Origin: Megamonas hypermegale_A
GTDB taxonomy: Bacteria > Bacillota > Negativicutes > Selenomonadales > Selenomonadaceae
Assembly (NCBI RefSeq): GCF_030371585.1
Contig: NZ_JAUDCE010000003.1
DNA length: 64,000 nucleotides
Strand: one strand, 5' to 3'
Positions 32,708-41,392 of this stretch are shown here, one piece after another. The translations under genes were made by a program, and so were the position numbers. The notes under the pieces were generated by a model. The model worked only from the letters and a program-made list of their open reading frames with translations, made no database searches and was not told the origin of the DNA. How positions within the stretch are numbered: the stretch's first letter is position 1; each line of letters begins with the position of its first letter.

Positions 32708-33877
32708 TTATCTGTTTTTACTATATCTTCCGGTTTGAGAGGAAACAGGCTGCGCGGAAGCGCTTTTTCTATTGTGGCGGTCAACACTGATGACAAGCCC
32801 CATACAGGTCATATTCAAGATAAGCGATGTACCGCCGTAGCTTATGAACGGCAACGGAAAGCCGATTACCGGCAACAGCCCGATGACCATAGCGATATTG
32901 CCGGCAGCCTGGCCGACAATGAGCAGCATGATGCCGCAGACCAGCATTTTGCCGAAGTTATCCTGTGTACGCAGAGCTATTTTTATAAAATAAAACGCCA
33001 TAGCAATCAACAGCAAAAATATAACCAAAGCACCGATAAAGCCCATTTCCTGACAGAAAACGGCAAAGGCAAAGTCAGTGTGCGACTCCGGTAGATAGGA
33101 ATATTTACTGAAGCCGTGCCCCAGTCCCATGCCGGAAAACTCACCGGAACCGATGGCAAGTATCGACTGAACTATCTGATAGCCGTCGTCCTGCGAACGC
33201 GACCACGGGTCGAACCAGCTCCTGATACGGTCAAGTCGGTACGGCTGAAATGTCGCCAGAAACGCCAGCACTATAGCGCCCAGTCCGCAAATTATGCCAA
33301 TCCACTTTTTGTCAAGCCCGGCAATAAAATACAGCATAGTCGGTATGCCGAGAATAATCATAGCCGTCCCCATATCCGGCTGCAGTTCGACAAGACCGGC
33401 AATGGCTATACAGATGAGAAAAATTATGTTTTTGCGCGGGTCTACTGTGATAGGCAGCTTTTTATCAAGGCATTTGCCGAGATATGACGAACTGATTACT
33501 ATCGTTACTATCTTGGCAAGCTCGGAAGGCTGAAACTGCATGAAGCCGAGCGGCAGCCAGCGCCTGGAGCCGTTGACCGTTATGCCCACCAGCAGAACAA
33601 GCCCCAAAAGCACGAGCGTGATAACAATGAGAAATATTTCCCAACGCGCCGAAGACAGTCTTTTGTAGTTGAAGCGGCTCGACAGGAAAAAGGCGATAAA
33701 ACCGACGACGATACTAATGATATGTCTTGTTAAAAAATAATAGGGATTTTCAAAATCGGTATAAGCTGTAATAAGGCTGGCGCTGCATATATTTATCGTA
33801 CCGATGATGATAAGGATAAACATGATATAGGTCAGTGCCTCCATATCGTTTATCCAGAATTTGCGTTGTATTTTCAT
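32708..33877 (-). CDS. SEDS-family peptidoglycan polymerase (FtsW/RodA)
   Basis: A 389-aa membrane protein with ~10 helices. GSRRWLPLGFMQFQPSELAK, the loop RIRSWFDPWSRSQDDGYQIVQSILAIGSGEFSGMGLG-type order and the closing PLPFISYGGTSLI are the SEDS signatures, and the glycosyltransferase Asp lies in the PESHTDFAFAV loop. It polymerises glycan from lipid II with a partner class B PBP. FtsW (division) and RodA (elongation) cannot be told apart here; the PFISYGG and Q-P-S-E-L motifs occur in both. It lies 12 bp behind trmB. Confidence 0.9.
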   Translation of the reverse strand: MKIQRKFWINDMEALTYIMFILIIIGTINICSASLITAYTDFENPYYFLTRHIISIVVGFIAFFLSSRFNYKRLSSARWEIFLIVITLVLLGLVLLVGITVNGSRRWLPLGFMQFQPSELAKIVTIVISSSYLGKCLDKKLPITVDPRKNIIFLICIAIAGLVELQPDMGTAMIILGIPTMLYFIAGLDKKWIGIICGLGAIVLAFLATFQPYRLDRIRSWFDPWSRSQDDGYQIVQSILAIGSGEFSGMGLGHGFSKYSYLPESHTDFAFAVFCQEMGFIGALVIFLLLIAMAFYFIKIALRTQDNFGKMLVCGIMLLIVGQAAGNIAMVIGLLPVIGFPLPFISYGGTSLILNMTCMGLVISVDRHNRKSASAQPVSSQTGRYSKNR

Positions 33878-33889
33878 TTGAGCATAACC

Positions 33890-34552
33890 TTAATCTTTTT
33901 TGGTGAAAGTTACTTCACAGCGGTTGATTTTTTCGCCGAAACCGCTGAATTTGCGTTCATACTCCGTCATGATATTTTCGGCCTGATACGGGCTGTTGTG
34001 CAGGTCGAATGTCACGGCATCAACTTTTAAATTTGCCAATGCGAACTGTTCCAGCGAAAAATCGAACAGCGGTCTGTTGTCCGTTTTGAAAAAGAGTTCT
34101 CCATTGTTTTTCAAAAGGCGGCGGTATTTTTCCAAAAAGCCGATATATGTTAAACGTCTTTTGGCATGGCGCGCTTTCGGCCACGGGTCGCAGAAATTGA
34201 TGTAAAAGCGGTCAACTTCGTCTTCGGCAAAAATATTTTCAATCTGTTCAATGTTAAATACCATCAAACGGACATTCGTAAGCTCCAGCTCTTTTACCTT
34301 CTTTGCAGCATAATAGAGCACATCCTGCTGCAGTTCAATACCGATAAAGTTTATATCAGGATTTTTCTGCGCCGTCTGGCTGATGAAATCGCCCTTGCCT
34401 GTGCCGAGTTCGACATGAAGCGGTGCGGTGCGGCCGAATACTTCCTGCCAATGACCTTTAATTTCTTCCGACGGGCTTTTGCCCTTCGTATATACAAAAT
34501 CACTGAAATCAAGAATAGCTTCATCTATCCAAGGTTTTCTTCTTAATCGCAA
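33890..34552 (-). CDS. trmB: tRNA (guanine-N7-)-methyltransferase
   Basis: A 220-aa SAM-dependent enzyme that makes m7G46 in tRNA. HVELGTGKGDFI is the SAM-binding loop; INFCDPWPKARHAKRRL is the diagnostic catalytic block, and TEYERKF closes the fold. A TTG start at 34552 is chosen, because AAAGGAG sits 8 nt upstream and the product then begins MRLRRKPWIDE as in homologues; the ATG at 34582 would put that ribosome-binding site inside the coding region. Upstream of the ftsW/rodA gene. Confidence 0.94.
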   Translation of the reverse strand: MRLRRKPWIDEAILDFSDFVYTKGKSPSEEIKGHWQEVFGRTAPLHVELGTGKGDFISQTAQKNPDINFIGIELQQDVLYYAAKKVKELELTNVRLMVFNIEQIENIFAEDEVDRFYINFCDPWPKARHAKRRLTYIGFLEKYRRLLKNNGELFFKTDNRPLFDFSLEQFALANLKVDAVTFDLHNSPYQAENIMTEYERKFSGFGEKINRCEVTFTKKD

Positions 34553-34666
34553 AATGAATTCTCCTTTATATATAAATTTCAAATGTTATTGTATCACAAA
34601 TACTTTATGAATACATAGTTTTTGTTGCAAGTTGGTCGCTTTTCCCCAAAGAAATTCCGCAATAAA

Positions 34667-34710
34667 AAGGCTGTTACACTAAAACTTTTAATGTAACAGC
34701 CTTTCTTTAT
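34667..34710 (-). terminator. Rho-independent terminator of the acyltransferase gene
   Basis: GGCTGTTACA pairs with TGTAACAGCC around a short AT-rich loop, with A and T runs on the two sides; usable in both directions. Confidence 0.82.
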
Positions 34711-35834
34711 TTTTTCTTGTAGACGCCGATTGTCAGCTGATTGATAAGCGGATATTTTGCTTCGCTGAATTTGCGGATAATAATGGCGGCTATAAGCGTA
34801 AAAACTACAACGGCCAGATAAAAAATCATGGAATGAACAGCCGTCATCACTATATTAAACTTTGCCATGAACAGCGCCAGATACGTTATAGCCACAGGAT
34901 GCGCCAGATAAACAAAATACGAATGTCTGCCCAAAAGCGAAAATACCTTCGTCCCCAGCCGCGACAAAATACCGTACTGGAATTCCGCAAACAGAAATAT
35001 CGTAGCTCCGAGCGTATAGACAAGACCGGCAGGCGACAGCTGATGCGCCGTATTTATCGCCGCTTCCGGTGAGCAATCGTTTATATAGATACAATAATAA
35101 TAATAACCGACCATGCCGACAAGACTGATTAAGCCGAATAAACGGATAGCATTAAGTTTTTCTTGCATAAACAGCTTAAATCTGTCATAATGAACTGCTA
35201 TATAGCCGCCCAATACGAAAATAAAGACATAATGCACTACCCAGTAATTTAACCGGTACATGAAAATCGCCTTGATAAACTCATTTTGAATGCCGTACGG
35301 GTTCAAAATAAAGCTGGAATAATAGTCAAATGCCATCTGCAGCACAAATAAAACGATGAACCAATACAAATTCATCCGCCGTACCATAAATATCCACAGC
35401 GGCATCAAAGCATAAAACCAGATAAGCAAAATCATAAAATATAATTGGTAACACGCCATGCCGAAAAACAGAATACCGACTAAATTCAGCGGATGCAGCA
35501 AAATCAGCGTGTGATGCGTCAGTGTATAATGTGCAATGTAAAACGCCGACCAGACAAGATACGGTATGAGCACCGTTTTAAACCGGCGCTGCATAAAAGA
35601 TTTATAGGAAAATTTCTCTTGCAAATCCAAATTATAAAATAAACCGAATGCTGAAATAAAGAAAAAAATCGGTACAGCAAAACGGGTTATAATTTCATAC
35701 ACAGCCAACATTTGCAAATTAGGCGTCGGATTGTTCACCAGATACTGCGACCCGACATGAATGCCGACTACACCGAGCATGGATATGCCGCGCATATATT
35801 CTATAGCTGGAATACGTTCCTTTCTCACTTTCAC
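34707..35834 (-). CDS. Acyltransferase family 3 membrane protein
   Basis: A 375-aa integral membrane acyltransferase with ~10 helices. It opens with the family pattern AIEYMRGISMLGVVGIHVGS (the R and H of the catalytic region), followed by FAVPIFFFISAFGLFY. Such enzymes O-acylate surface sugars or peptidoglycan. It is monocistronic with its own terminator; no polysaccharide genes are adjacent, so the acceptor is unknown. Confidence 0.85.
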   Translation of the reverse strand: MKVRKERIPAIEYMRGISMLGVVGIHVGSQYLVNNPTPNLQMLAVYEIITRFAVPIFFFISAFGLFYNLDLQEKFSYKSFMQRRFKTVLIPYLVWSAFYIAHYTLTHHTLILLHPLNLVGILFFGMACYQLYFMILLIWFYALMPLWIFMVRRMNLYWFIVLFVLQMAFDYYSSFILNPYGIQNEFIKAIFMYRLNYWVVHYVFIFVLGGYIAVHYDRFKLFMQEKLNAIRLFGLISLVGMVGYYYYCIYINDCSPEAAINTAHQLSPAGLVYTLGATIFLFAEFQYGILSRLGTKVFSLLGRHSYFVYLAHPVAITYLALFMAKFNIVMTAVHSMIFYLAVVVFTLIAAIIIRKFSEAKYPLINQLTIGVYKKK

Positions 35835-36104
35835 GAAAATCCCTCATTTTTAAATTTATTTCATTCATCATAGCAAATCCGCACTAAAAATACAACAACT
35901 GGTACAAACTACTGCGAAAATGCAGGATATTTAACGCTAAATATGGAATATATAGTTATAAAATCGCATTTTTGTAAATCTAAAAAAAAAATTTCATCAT
36001 ATATTAAAAAAAAGAAGGATTTTTGTTAAACCTAGTAGAATATATGTATGTTATGCCATAAACAAACTAATAAATTAGTAGCTTTTTATTGAAAGGTGAG
36101 TTAT

Positions 36105-37901
36105 ATGAGCACAACCAGTGTGCATGACGATTTTGTTGAGCGGGTACGTTCTTCTTCGGATATCCTGGCTGTTATCTCAAGTTACGTTCATCTGAAGAAA
36201 AAAGGTAATCGCTATTGGGGCTGCTGTCCGTTTCACAATGAAAAAACACCTTCCTTTTCTGTAGTTCCGCATCAGGGATTTTTTTATTGCTTTGGCTGCC
36301 ATGCAGGTGGTAATGTATTTAAATTTCTATCATTAATTGAAAATGTATCTTATTACGAGGCCATCAAATTGCAGGCGCAAAGATTAAATATTCCCATTCC
36401 CACGTATCGCAAAAATGCGCGCGAGGTGGCGGAAGAGCAAGAACGCAATGATTTGCTTAAAATACATGAATTGGCAGGTTCTTTTTTTCATAACTGTTTA
36501 ACAAAAACAGGACTCGGCGCTCCCGGCCGCGATTATTTTTCTACTCGCCAGATAAATTCAAACATCATCGAACAATTCAAATTAGGCTATGCTCCTAATC
36601 TTTGGGATAAATTATACACCTCTTTTCGCAAAAGAGGTATCTCGAGCGAGCTTCTGGCTCGTTCCGGTCTGGTCACGATAAAAGATACAGGCAAGGCATA
36701 CGACCGTTTCCGCAATCGCGTAATAATTCCCATTGCCGATGAACACGGTCACATCGTAGGGTTCGGCGGACGCATTATCAACAATAGCGACTCGCCCAAA
36801 TACCTGAATTCGCCTGAAACGGTTATTTTCAATAAACGCTATCTGCTTTTCGGCTTGAATTTGGCGCAAAAAGCCATTAAAGAAAAAGATTTTGCTATTG
36901 TTGTCGAAGGATATATGGATGCGATTTCGCTTCACAGCTACGGCATCACCAATGCTGTCGCTTCACTCGGTACAGCCTTTACGCTTCAGCAATGCCGCAA
37001 AATCATGCGCTTTACGCCCAATATTTATTTCTGCTATGACAGCGACAGTGCCGGGCAGGCTGCTACAATGCGGGCACTTGCCATTGCCTCAAGCAACGGC
37101 GCCAATGTCCGCGTCATCTTCATTCCGGACGGCAAAGACCCGGATGAATTTGTCAAAAAACACGGCGCAGAAGCTTTTTACGCTTTAATTGACAAAGCAC
37201 TGCCGCTCATGGAGTTTCAGCTGCGGTATGTCCTGAAAAATGTCGATGCCAATACACTGGAAGGCAAATTATCCGCCGTAAATCAGTTGATGCCGCTTTT
37301 GGCGAATATCTCCAACGCTGTGGAACGCAATGAATATATTATTCGCATATCCAACGTACTGGGCGTAGATGAAGGCGTTATCCGCAGCGATTTGCAGCGG
37401 CAGAATTCGGCAAAAGCATATACAGATACAAATCACGCCAATCTGAATAATCCGCGGAAAATCGTACCGGATAAACAAGATGCACTTACACGCGCCGGAC
37501 GCTGTCTAATAAAAAAAGCATGGTATGAAAACGGAGTTTTGGATTATGTACTGAGCGTCGTTCCCGCGCAGGAATTTCCCAATAAACTGCACTGCGAAAT
37601 TCTTACGTATATGGCGCAAAATCATCAAGCCAATCGTGCCTGCACCGATATCGACGCGGCTGAAAAACTGAGCGAAGCGGCCTACAGCGAATTATCGCAC
37701 TGCCTGGTGGAGGAGACTCCCGCCGACAATGATATACAGTTCACTGCCGATTGCCTGAAACTTCTGCGCCGCCATTATCTCAGCACCGATTATGAAAAAC
37801 ACCGTCTTTTGGCCGACCAGTTGCAGCGCAGCGGTGACAGCCGATTTATTGATGAACTGAAAATCACCCAGCATTTGCGAACTCAATTGGATAATCTATA
37901 G
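36105..37901 (+). CDS. dnaG: DNA primase
   Basis: A 598-aa enzyme that makes RNA primers at the fork. The zinc-binding domain is CCPFHNEKTPSFSV...YCFGCHAGG (~38-65); the TOPRIM core has VVEGYMDAIS and CYDSDSAGQAA (~265-315); a C-terminal helicase-binding region follows. ATG 36105 is used: AAAGGTG lies 7 nt upstream, whereas GTG 36096 overlaps it. With rpoD downstream this is the classical macromolecular-synthesis order, without rpsU. Confidence 0.95.
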   Translation: MSTTSVHDDFVERVRSSSDILAVISSYVHLKKKGNRYWGCCPFHNEKTPSFSVVPHQGFFYCFGCHAGGNVFKFLSLIENVSYYEAIKLQAQRLNIPIPTYRKNAREVAEEQERNDLLKIHELAGSFFHNCLTKTGLGAPGRDYFSTRQINSNIIEQFKLGYAPNLWDKLYTSFRKRGISSELLARSGLVTIKDTGKAYDRFRNRVIIPIADEHGHIVGFGGRIINNSDSPKYLNSPETVIFNKRYLLFGLNLAQKAIKEKDFAIVVEGYMDAISLHSYGITNAVASLGTAFTLQQCRKIMRFTPNIYFCYDSDSAGQAATMRALAIASSNGANVRVIFIPDGKDPDEFVKKHGAEAFYALIDKALPLMEFQLRYVLKNVDANTLEGKLSAVNQLMPLLANISNAVERNEYIIRISNVLGVDEGVIRSDLQRQNSAKAYTDTNHANLNNPRKIVPDKQDALTRAGRCLIKKAWYENGVLDYVLSVVPAQEFPNKLHCEILTYMAQNHQANRACTDIDAAEKLSEAAYSELSHCLVEETPADNDIQFTADCLKLLRRHYLSTDYEKHRLLADQLQRSGDSRFIDELKITQHLRTQLDNL

Positions 37902-37930
37902 AAAAATCTTATATTTGTTCTATAAAAAAT

Positions 37931-38056
37931 AAGCAGAACTTCAAATATGAGGAACTGTGTAGAGGGTTATTGGCAGACCCTTTAAGAATAAAAATCAACT
38001 GATATTCTGGTTGAACTTCTTAAAAATCCCCTGTCTTTAGACATGAGGAATGTCAA
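37931..38056 (+). mobile_element. IS200/IS605-family right-end remnant (omega RNA-like)
   Basis: A ~125-bp stretch between dnaG and rpoD with small hairpins (AGGGT...ACCCT, TCAAC...GTTGA) and a terminal part AATCCCCTGTCTTTAGACA followed by TGAGGAATGTCAA. A C-rich stem with a TTTAG loop ending in TGTCAA is the usual right end of IS200/IS605 elements carrying tnpB, and TCAA is the classic right cleavage site (as in IS608). No transposase, tnpB or left end remains. In intact elements this region forms the 3' part of the omega RNA, with the guide taken from the DNA just downstream, here the rpoD leader. Confidence 0.6.
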
Positions 38057-38088
38057 GTGATTACTACTTTGAAGGAGGCATGCAAATA

Positions 38089-39228
38089 ATGGCTCAAACA
38101 AAAAAAACCGTCAAAGCCGTTAAAGATACAAACACAGCTAGTGCTGCTGCTAGTTTGGATGCAATAAGTAAATTATTGGATAAAGGTAAAAAAACCGGCG
38201 TTTTAACGTATAATGAAATCATGGAATCTCTGCAATCAGTTGATATGAGCCCGGATGAAATCGACGAATTATATGATACATTCACCAAACGCGGTATTGA
38301 CATTATCGACAATGGCAGCGATATTGGGCCGGAAGACGATACTTCCGATATCAAGGATGAAGACGATATCGACATCGACCTCAGTATTCCGGAAGGCATT
38401 AATATTGATGACCCTGTAAGAATGTATCTCAAAGAAATCGGTCGCGTGCCTTTACTATCCGCAGACGAAGAAATCAAACTCGCCAAACGCATGGAGGAAG
38501 GCGACGTGGAAGCGCAAAAGCGTCTTGCCGAAGCCAATCTTCGTCTTGTAGTCAGCATTGCCAAACGTTACGTAGGACGCGGCATGCTGTTTCTGGACCT
38601 CATCCAGGAAGGCAATCTCGGTCTTATCAAAGCCGTAGAAAAATTCGATTATAACAAAGGATATAAATTCAGTACGTATGCCACCTGGTGGATACGTCAG
38701 GCGATAACGCGCGCCATTGCAGACCAGGCCCGCACAATCCGTATTCCGGTGCATATGGTGGAAACCATCAATAAATTAATCCGCGTTTCCCGTCAGCTGC
38801 TGCAATCGCTCGGCCGCGAACCAACCCCGGAAGAAATCGCCAAAGAGATGAATGTCAGCGTGGACAGAGTCCGCGAAATCATGAAAATCGCTCAGGAACC
38901 GGTATCTTTGGAAACGCCAATCGGCGAAGAAGAAGACTCCCATCTCGGCGATTTCATTGAAGACCACGATGCTCCGGCACCGGCAGAAGCCGCATCATTC
39001 GTTCTCTTGAAGGAACAACTGGAAGACGTTCTGGACACGCTCACGGAACGTGAGGAAAAAGTCCTGCGCCTGCGTTTCGGTCTTGACGACGGCCGTGCCC
39101 GCACATTGGAAGAAGTCGGCCAGAATTTCGGCGTAACACGCGAACGTATCCGTCAGATTGAAGCCAAAGCGCTTCGCAAACTGCGTCATCCGAGCCGCAG
39201 CAAAAAACTCAAGGATTTTTTAGAATAA
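38089..39228 (+). CDS. rpoD: Primary sigma factor RpoD (SigA)
   Basis: A 379-aa vegetative sigma factor. Region 1.2 DPVRMYLKEIGRVPLLS, region 2 GLIKAVEKFDYNKGYKFSTY with ATWWIRQAITRA (-10 recognition), region 3 and region 4 VTRERIRQIEAKALRKLRHP (-35 recognition) are complete. ATG 38089 is chosen with GAAGGAGG 10 nt upstream; ATG 38080 is only one base from that site. The leader upstream is an IS200/IS605 right-end remnant. The many TTGACA/TATAAT promoters in this window fit this factor. Confidence 0.97.
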   Translation: MAQTKKTVKAVKDTNTASAAASLDAISKLLDKGKKTGVLTYNEIMESLQSVDMSPDEIDELYDTFTKRGIDIIDNGSDIGPEDDTSDIKDEDDIDIDLSIPEGINIDDPVRMYLKEIGRVPLLSADEEIKLAKRMEEGDVEAQKRLAEANLRLVVSIAKRYVGRGMLFLDLIQEGNLGLIKAVEKFDYNKGYKFSTYATWWIRQAITRAIADQARTIRIPVHMVETINKLIRVSRQLLQSLGREPTPEEIAKEMNVSVDRVREIMKIAQEPVSLETPIGEEEDSHLGDFIEDHDAPAPAEAASFVLLKEQLEDVLDTLTEREEKVLRLRFGLDDGRARTLEEVGQNFGVTRERIRQIEAKALRKLRHPSRSKKLKDFLE

Positions 39229-39229
39229 T

Positions 39230-39275
39230 TAATACCGTCTATGCTATTTATCACATAGACGGTTTCTTCCCTCAA
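39230..39275 (+). terminator. Terminator-like hairpin after rpoD
   Basis: ACCGTCTATG pairs with CATAGACGGT around a ~9-nt loop, followed by TTTCTTCC: good stem, short T run. Confidence 0.65.
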
Positions 39276-39368
39276 AAAAGAAATCATAAATTTTTTTCAA
39301 AAAAATAAAAAAAACTGTTGACAATAAACTCTATATTGTATTATAATAATTTCCGTTGGCGATGACAT

Positions 39369-39444
39369 TCCTCGATAGCTCAGTTGGTAGAGCAATCGGC
39401 TGTTAACCGATCGGTCGTAGGTTCGAGTCCTACTCGAGGAGCCA
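39369..39444 (+). tRNA. tRNA-Asn (GTT), first copy
   Basis: 76 nt with encoded CCA. Acceptor TCCTCGA/TCGAGGA, D-loop AGCTCAGTTGGTAGAGC, anticodon loop CTGTTAA, T-loop GGTTCGAGTCC. Confidence 0.97.
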
Positions 39445-39462
39445 TTTTCTAACATAGCAAAT

Positions 39463-39538
39463 TCCTTGATAGCTCAGTTGGTAGAGCAATCGGCTGTTAA
39501 CCGATCGGTCGTAGGTTCGAGTCCTACTCAAGGAGCCA
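39463..39538 (+). tRNA. tRNA-Asn (GTT), second copy
   Basis: Identical to the first copy except for acceptor TCCTTGA/TCAAGGA: position 5-68 is T-A instead of C-G, a paired change that keeps the stem. Encoded CCA. Confidence 0.97.
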
Positions 39539-39549
39539 TTTTTATTTTT

Positions 39550-39624
39550 GGGCCTATAGCTCAGCGGTAGAGCCCCCGGCTCATAACCGGTTGGTCCCTG
39601 GTTCGAATCCAGGTGGGCCCACCA
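39550..39624 (+). tRNA. tRNA with CAT anticodon (Met, or Ile2 after lysidine modification)
   Basis: 75 nt with encoded CCA. Acceptor GGGCCTA pairs with TGGGCCC (one T-G), anticodon loop CTCATAA, discriminator A. It lacks the unpaired first base of an initiator. Elongator Met and tRNA-Ile(CAU) share these traits, and the CGGCTCATAACCG arm recalls Ile2. Confidence 0.93.
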
Positions 39625-39639
39625 CTTAATAAAGATAAT

Positions 39640-39680
39640 TTAAGCCTTCATTATTAATTTAATGAAGGCTTTTTATTTTA
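39640..39680 (+). terminator. Terminator of the tRNA cluster
   Basis: AAGCCTTCATT pairs with AATGAAGGCTT, followed by TTTATTTTA. Confidence 0.88.
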
Positions 39681-39689
39681 CTTTCATAT

Positions 39690-39870
39690 AAAAAGTACCC
39701 AATGCAAAGTATTACCTGTTGTACTAGTTGATTTTCCAAAGCAGTATAATAGTTTATATTTAGTGAGGTTAAGTGACAACAGGCAGCGAATATAAACTAT
39801 TATACTGCTGGCTACAGACTCGATGTTTTACTAGCACAACGAATAAGTATTTGCATTGGGTACTTTTTTT
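39690..39870. terminator. Terminator stem split by palindromic repeat copy f
   Basis: A perfect 19-bp inverted repeat (AAAAAGTACCCAATGCAAA, 39690-39708, with 39850-39868) flanked by A/T runs encloses copy f of the nested repeat. It looks like the terminator of the cobalamin operon with the element sitting in its loop. Confidence 0.7.
39719..39839 (-). repeat. Nested palindromic repeat, copy f
   Basis: Reverse orientation; loop variant GCTGCCTGTTGTCA on the minus strand. Inner arms have TAGTTTATATT/AATATAAACTA, again paired. Outer ends TTGTACTAGT and ACTAGCACAA are almost perfect inverted repeats. Confidence 0.92.
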
Positions 39871-39872
39871 GT

Positions 39873-41387
39873 TTAGCCTATTATTTCTTTCAGTTTTGCC
39901 ATATCGAGGTTTTGGCGAACCGTTTCCGCCAGGCGGTTGTATGCCTGCTGTTTAGCGGCCGCATAATTTACGGATACAGGCAGCGGCTGTAAATTCCTGC
40001 GCTTGCGCAGTATATTGATTAAACCGCGGCGGTATGCGTCATTGTCGAAAATACCGTGAATATACGCTCCCATTACGTTGCCGTTTATCAGCCCTTCAGC
40101 GATTTCTACAGATTTACCGGCTCTTTGCGTTATCATGAACGGATGAGCACATTCTCTTGTAAACTGCGTTTCACCCATATGGATTTCATAGCCGAACAAA
40201 TCGTCAACCGACAGTGTTTCTCCCATAAACTGCCACTCAAAACATTTTGCCTTTACCTGAGAAGTGAGCTTTTCTTCGGCAAAAATCGTTTCCATCGGCA
40301 AAAAGCCCAGACCTTCCACGCTGTCATTGTCCGACTCCGTATGATGCGGGTCGCTGATTTTCTCGCCAAGCATCTGGTAGCCGCCGCAAATGCCGATAAT
40401 CGGCGTGCCGTTTTCATGCGCCTGTCTTATCGCTTTTTCCATACCGCTGCGGCGCAGATAGAGCATATCCTCCGTCGTATTTTTGCTGCCCGGAAGCAAA
40501 ATCAAATCGGCTTCACCGATTGCTTCACCCTCTTTTACATAGTAAAGATTAACGTCATCTTCCCGGCTCAGCGCGTCGAAATCGGTGAAATTGGAAATTT
40601 TCGGCGTCTGGATTACAGCGATTTTTATCGGTGCAGCCGTTTTGTCTTTCTTTGGCGCTTTATCATCAAGCGAAACGGAGTCCTCATCATCAATGCCCAA
40701 ATCCGGCAGATACGGAATTACGCCGAGAACAGGTTTTCCCGTTTTTTCTTCGAGAAAATCCAGCGCCGGCTGCAAAATCGTCACGTCGCCACGGAATTTG
40801 TTGATGACAAGCCCCTTGACCAAATCGCGTTCCTCCGGCTCTAACAGCTCCAATGTGCCGACAAGCGAAGCGAGCGCACCGCCGCGGTCGATATCGGCGA
40901 TTAACAGCACCGGCGCATTTAAATATTTGGCAATGCGCATATTTACGATATCGTTGGCCTTAAGATTTACCTCTGCCGGACTGCCCGCTCCTTCGATTAC
41001 CATCATATCGAAACGTTTTTCCAATCGGCTGATAGCTTCTTTTACCGTATCGAACGCTTTGAGCGAATAACCTTTGTGATATTCACGCGCCGACATATTG
41101 CCGACGGGTTTTCCCATTAAAATCACCTGCGAACAGGAATTGCCCGTCGGTTTTAACAGCACCGGGTTCATTTCCACGAACGGTTCCAGCCCTGCCGCTT
41201 CCGCCTGCGCCACCTGCGCACGCCCCATTTCGTCGCCGTCTTTCGTCACGTACGAATTGAGAGCCATGTTCTGCGCCTTGAATGGAACGACGCTCATTCC
41301 TTCCTGATAAAAAATACGGCACAGTGCAGTTGTAAGTATACTTTTGCCTACATGGGAAGAAGTTCCCTGTAACATTATATGTTTCAT
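39873..41387 (-). CDS. cbiP: Cobyric acid synthase
   Basis: A 504-aa glutamine-dependent amidotransferase (CobQ/CbiP) that amidates four side chains of adenosylcobyrinate a,c-diamide. The N-terminal P-loop region is QGTSSHVGKS, and the C-terminal class I-like glutaminase has the cysteine in GICGGYQMLG and the histidine in GAYIHGIFDN. Length is typical. Last gene of the ten-gene operon, 5 bp after cbiA. Confidence 0.96.
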   Translation of the reverse strand: MKHIMLQGTSSHVGKSILTTALCRIFYQEGMSVVPFKAQNMALNSYVTKDGDEMGRAQVAQAEAAGLEPFVEMNPVLLKPTGNSCSQVILMGKPVGNMSAREYHKGYSLKAFDTVKEAISRLEKRFDMMVIEGAGSPAEVNLKANDIVNMRIAKYLNAPVLLIADIDRGGALASLVGTLELLEPEERDLVKGLVINKFRGDVTILQPALDFLEEKTGKPVLGVIPYLPDLGIDDEDSVSLDDKAPKKDKTAAPIKIAVIQTPKISNFTDFDALSREDDVNLYYVKEGEAIGEADLILLPGSKNTTEDMLYLRRSGMEKAIRQAHENGTPIIGICGGYQMLGEKISDPHHTESDNDSVEGLGFLPMETIFAEEKLTSQVKAKCFEWQFMGETLSVDDLFGYEIHMGETQFTRECAHPFMITQRAGKSVEIAEGLINGNVMGAYIHGIFDNDAYRRGLINILRKRRNLQPLPVSVNYAAAKQQAYNRLAETVRQNLDMAKLKEIIG

Positions 41388-41392
41388 ATTGA

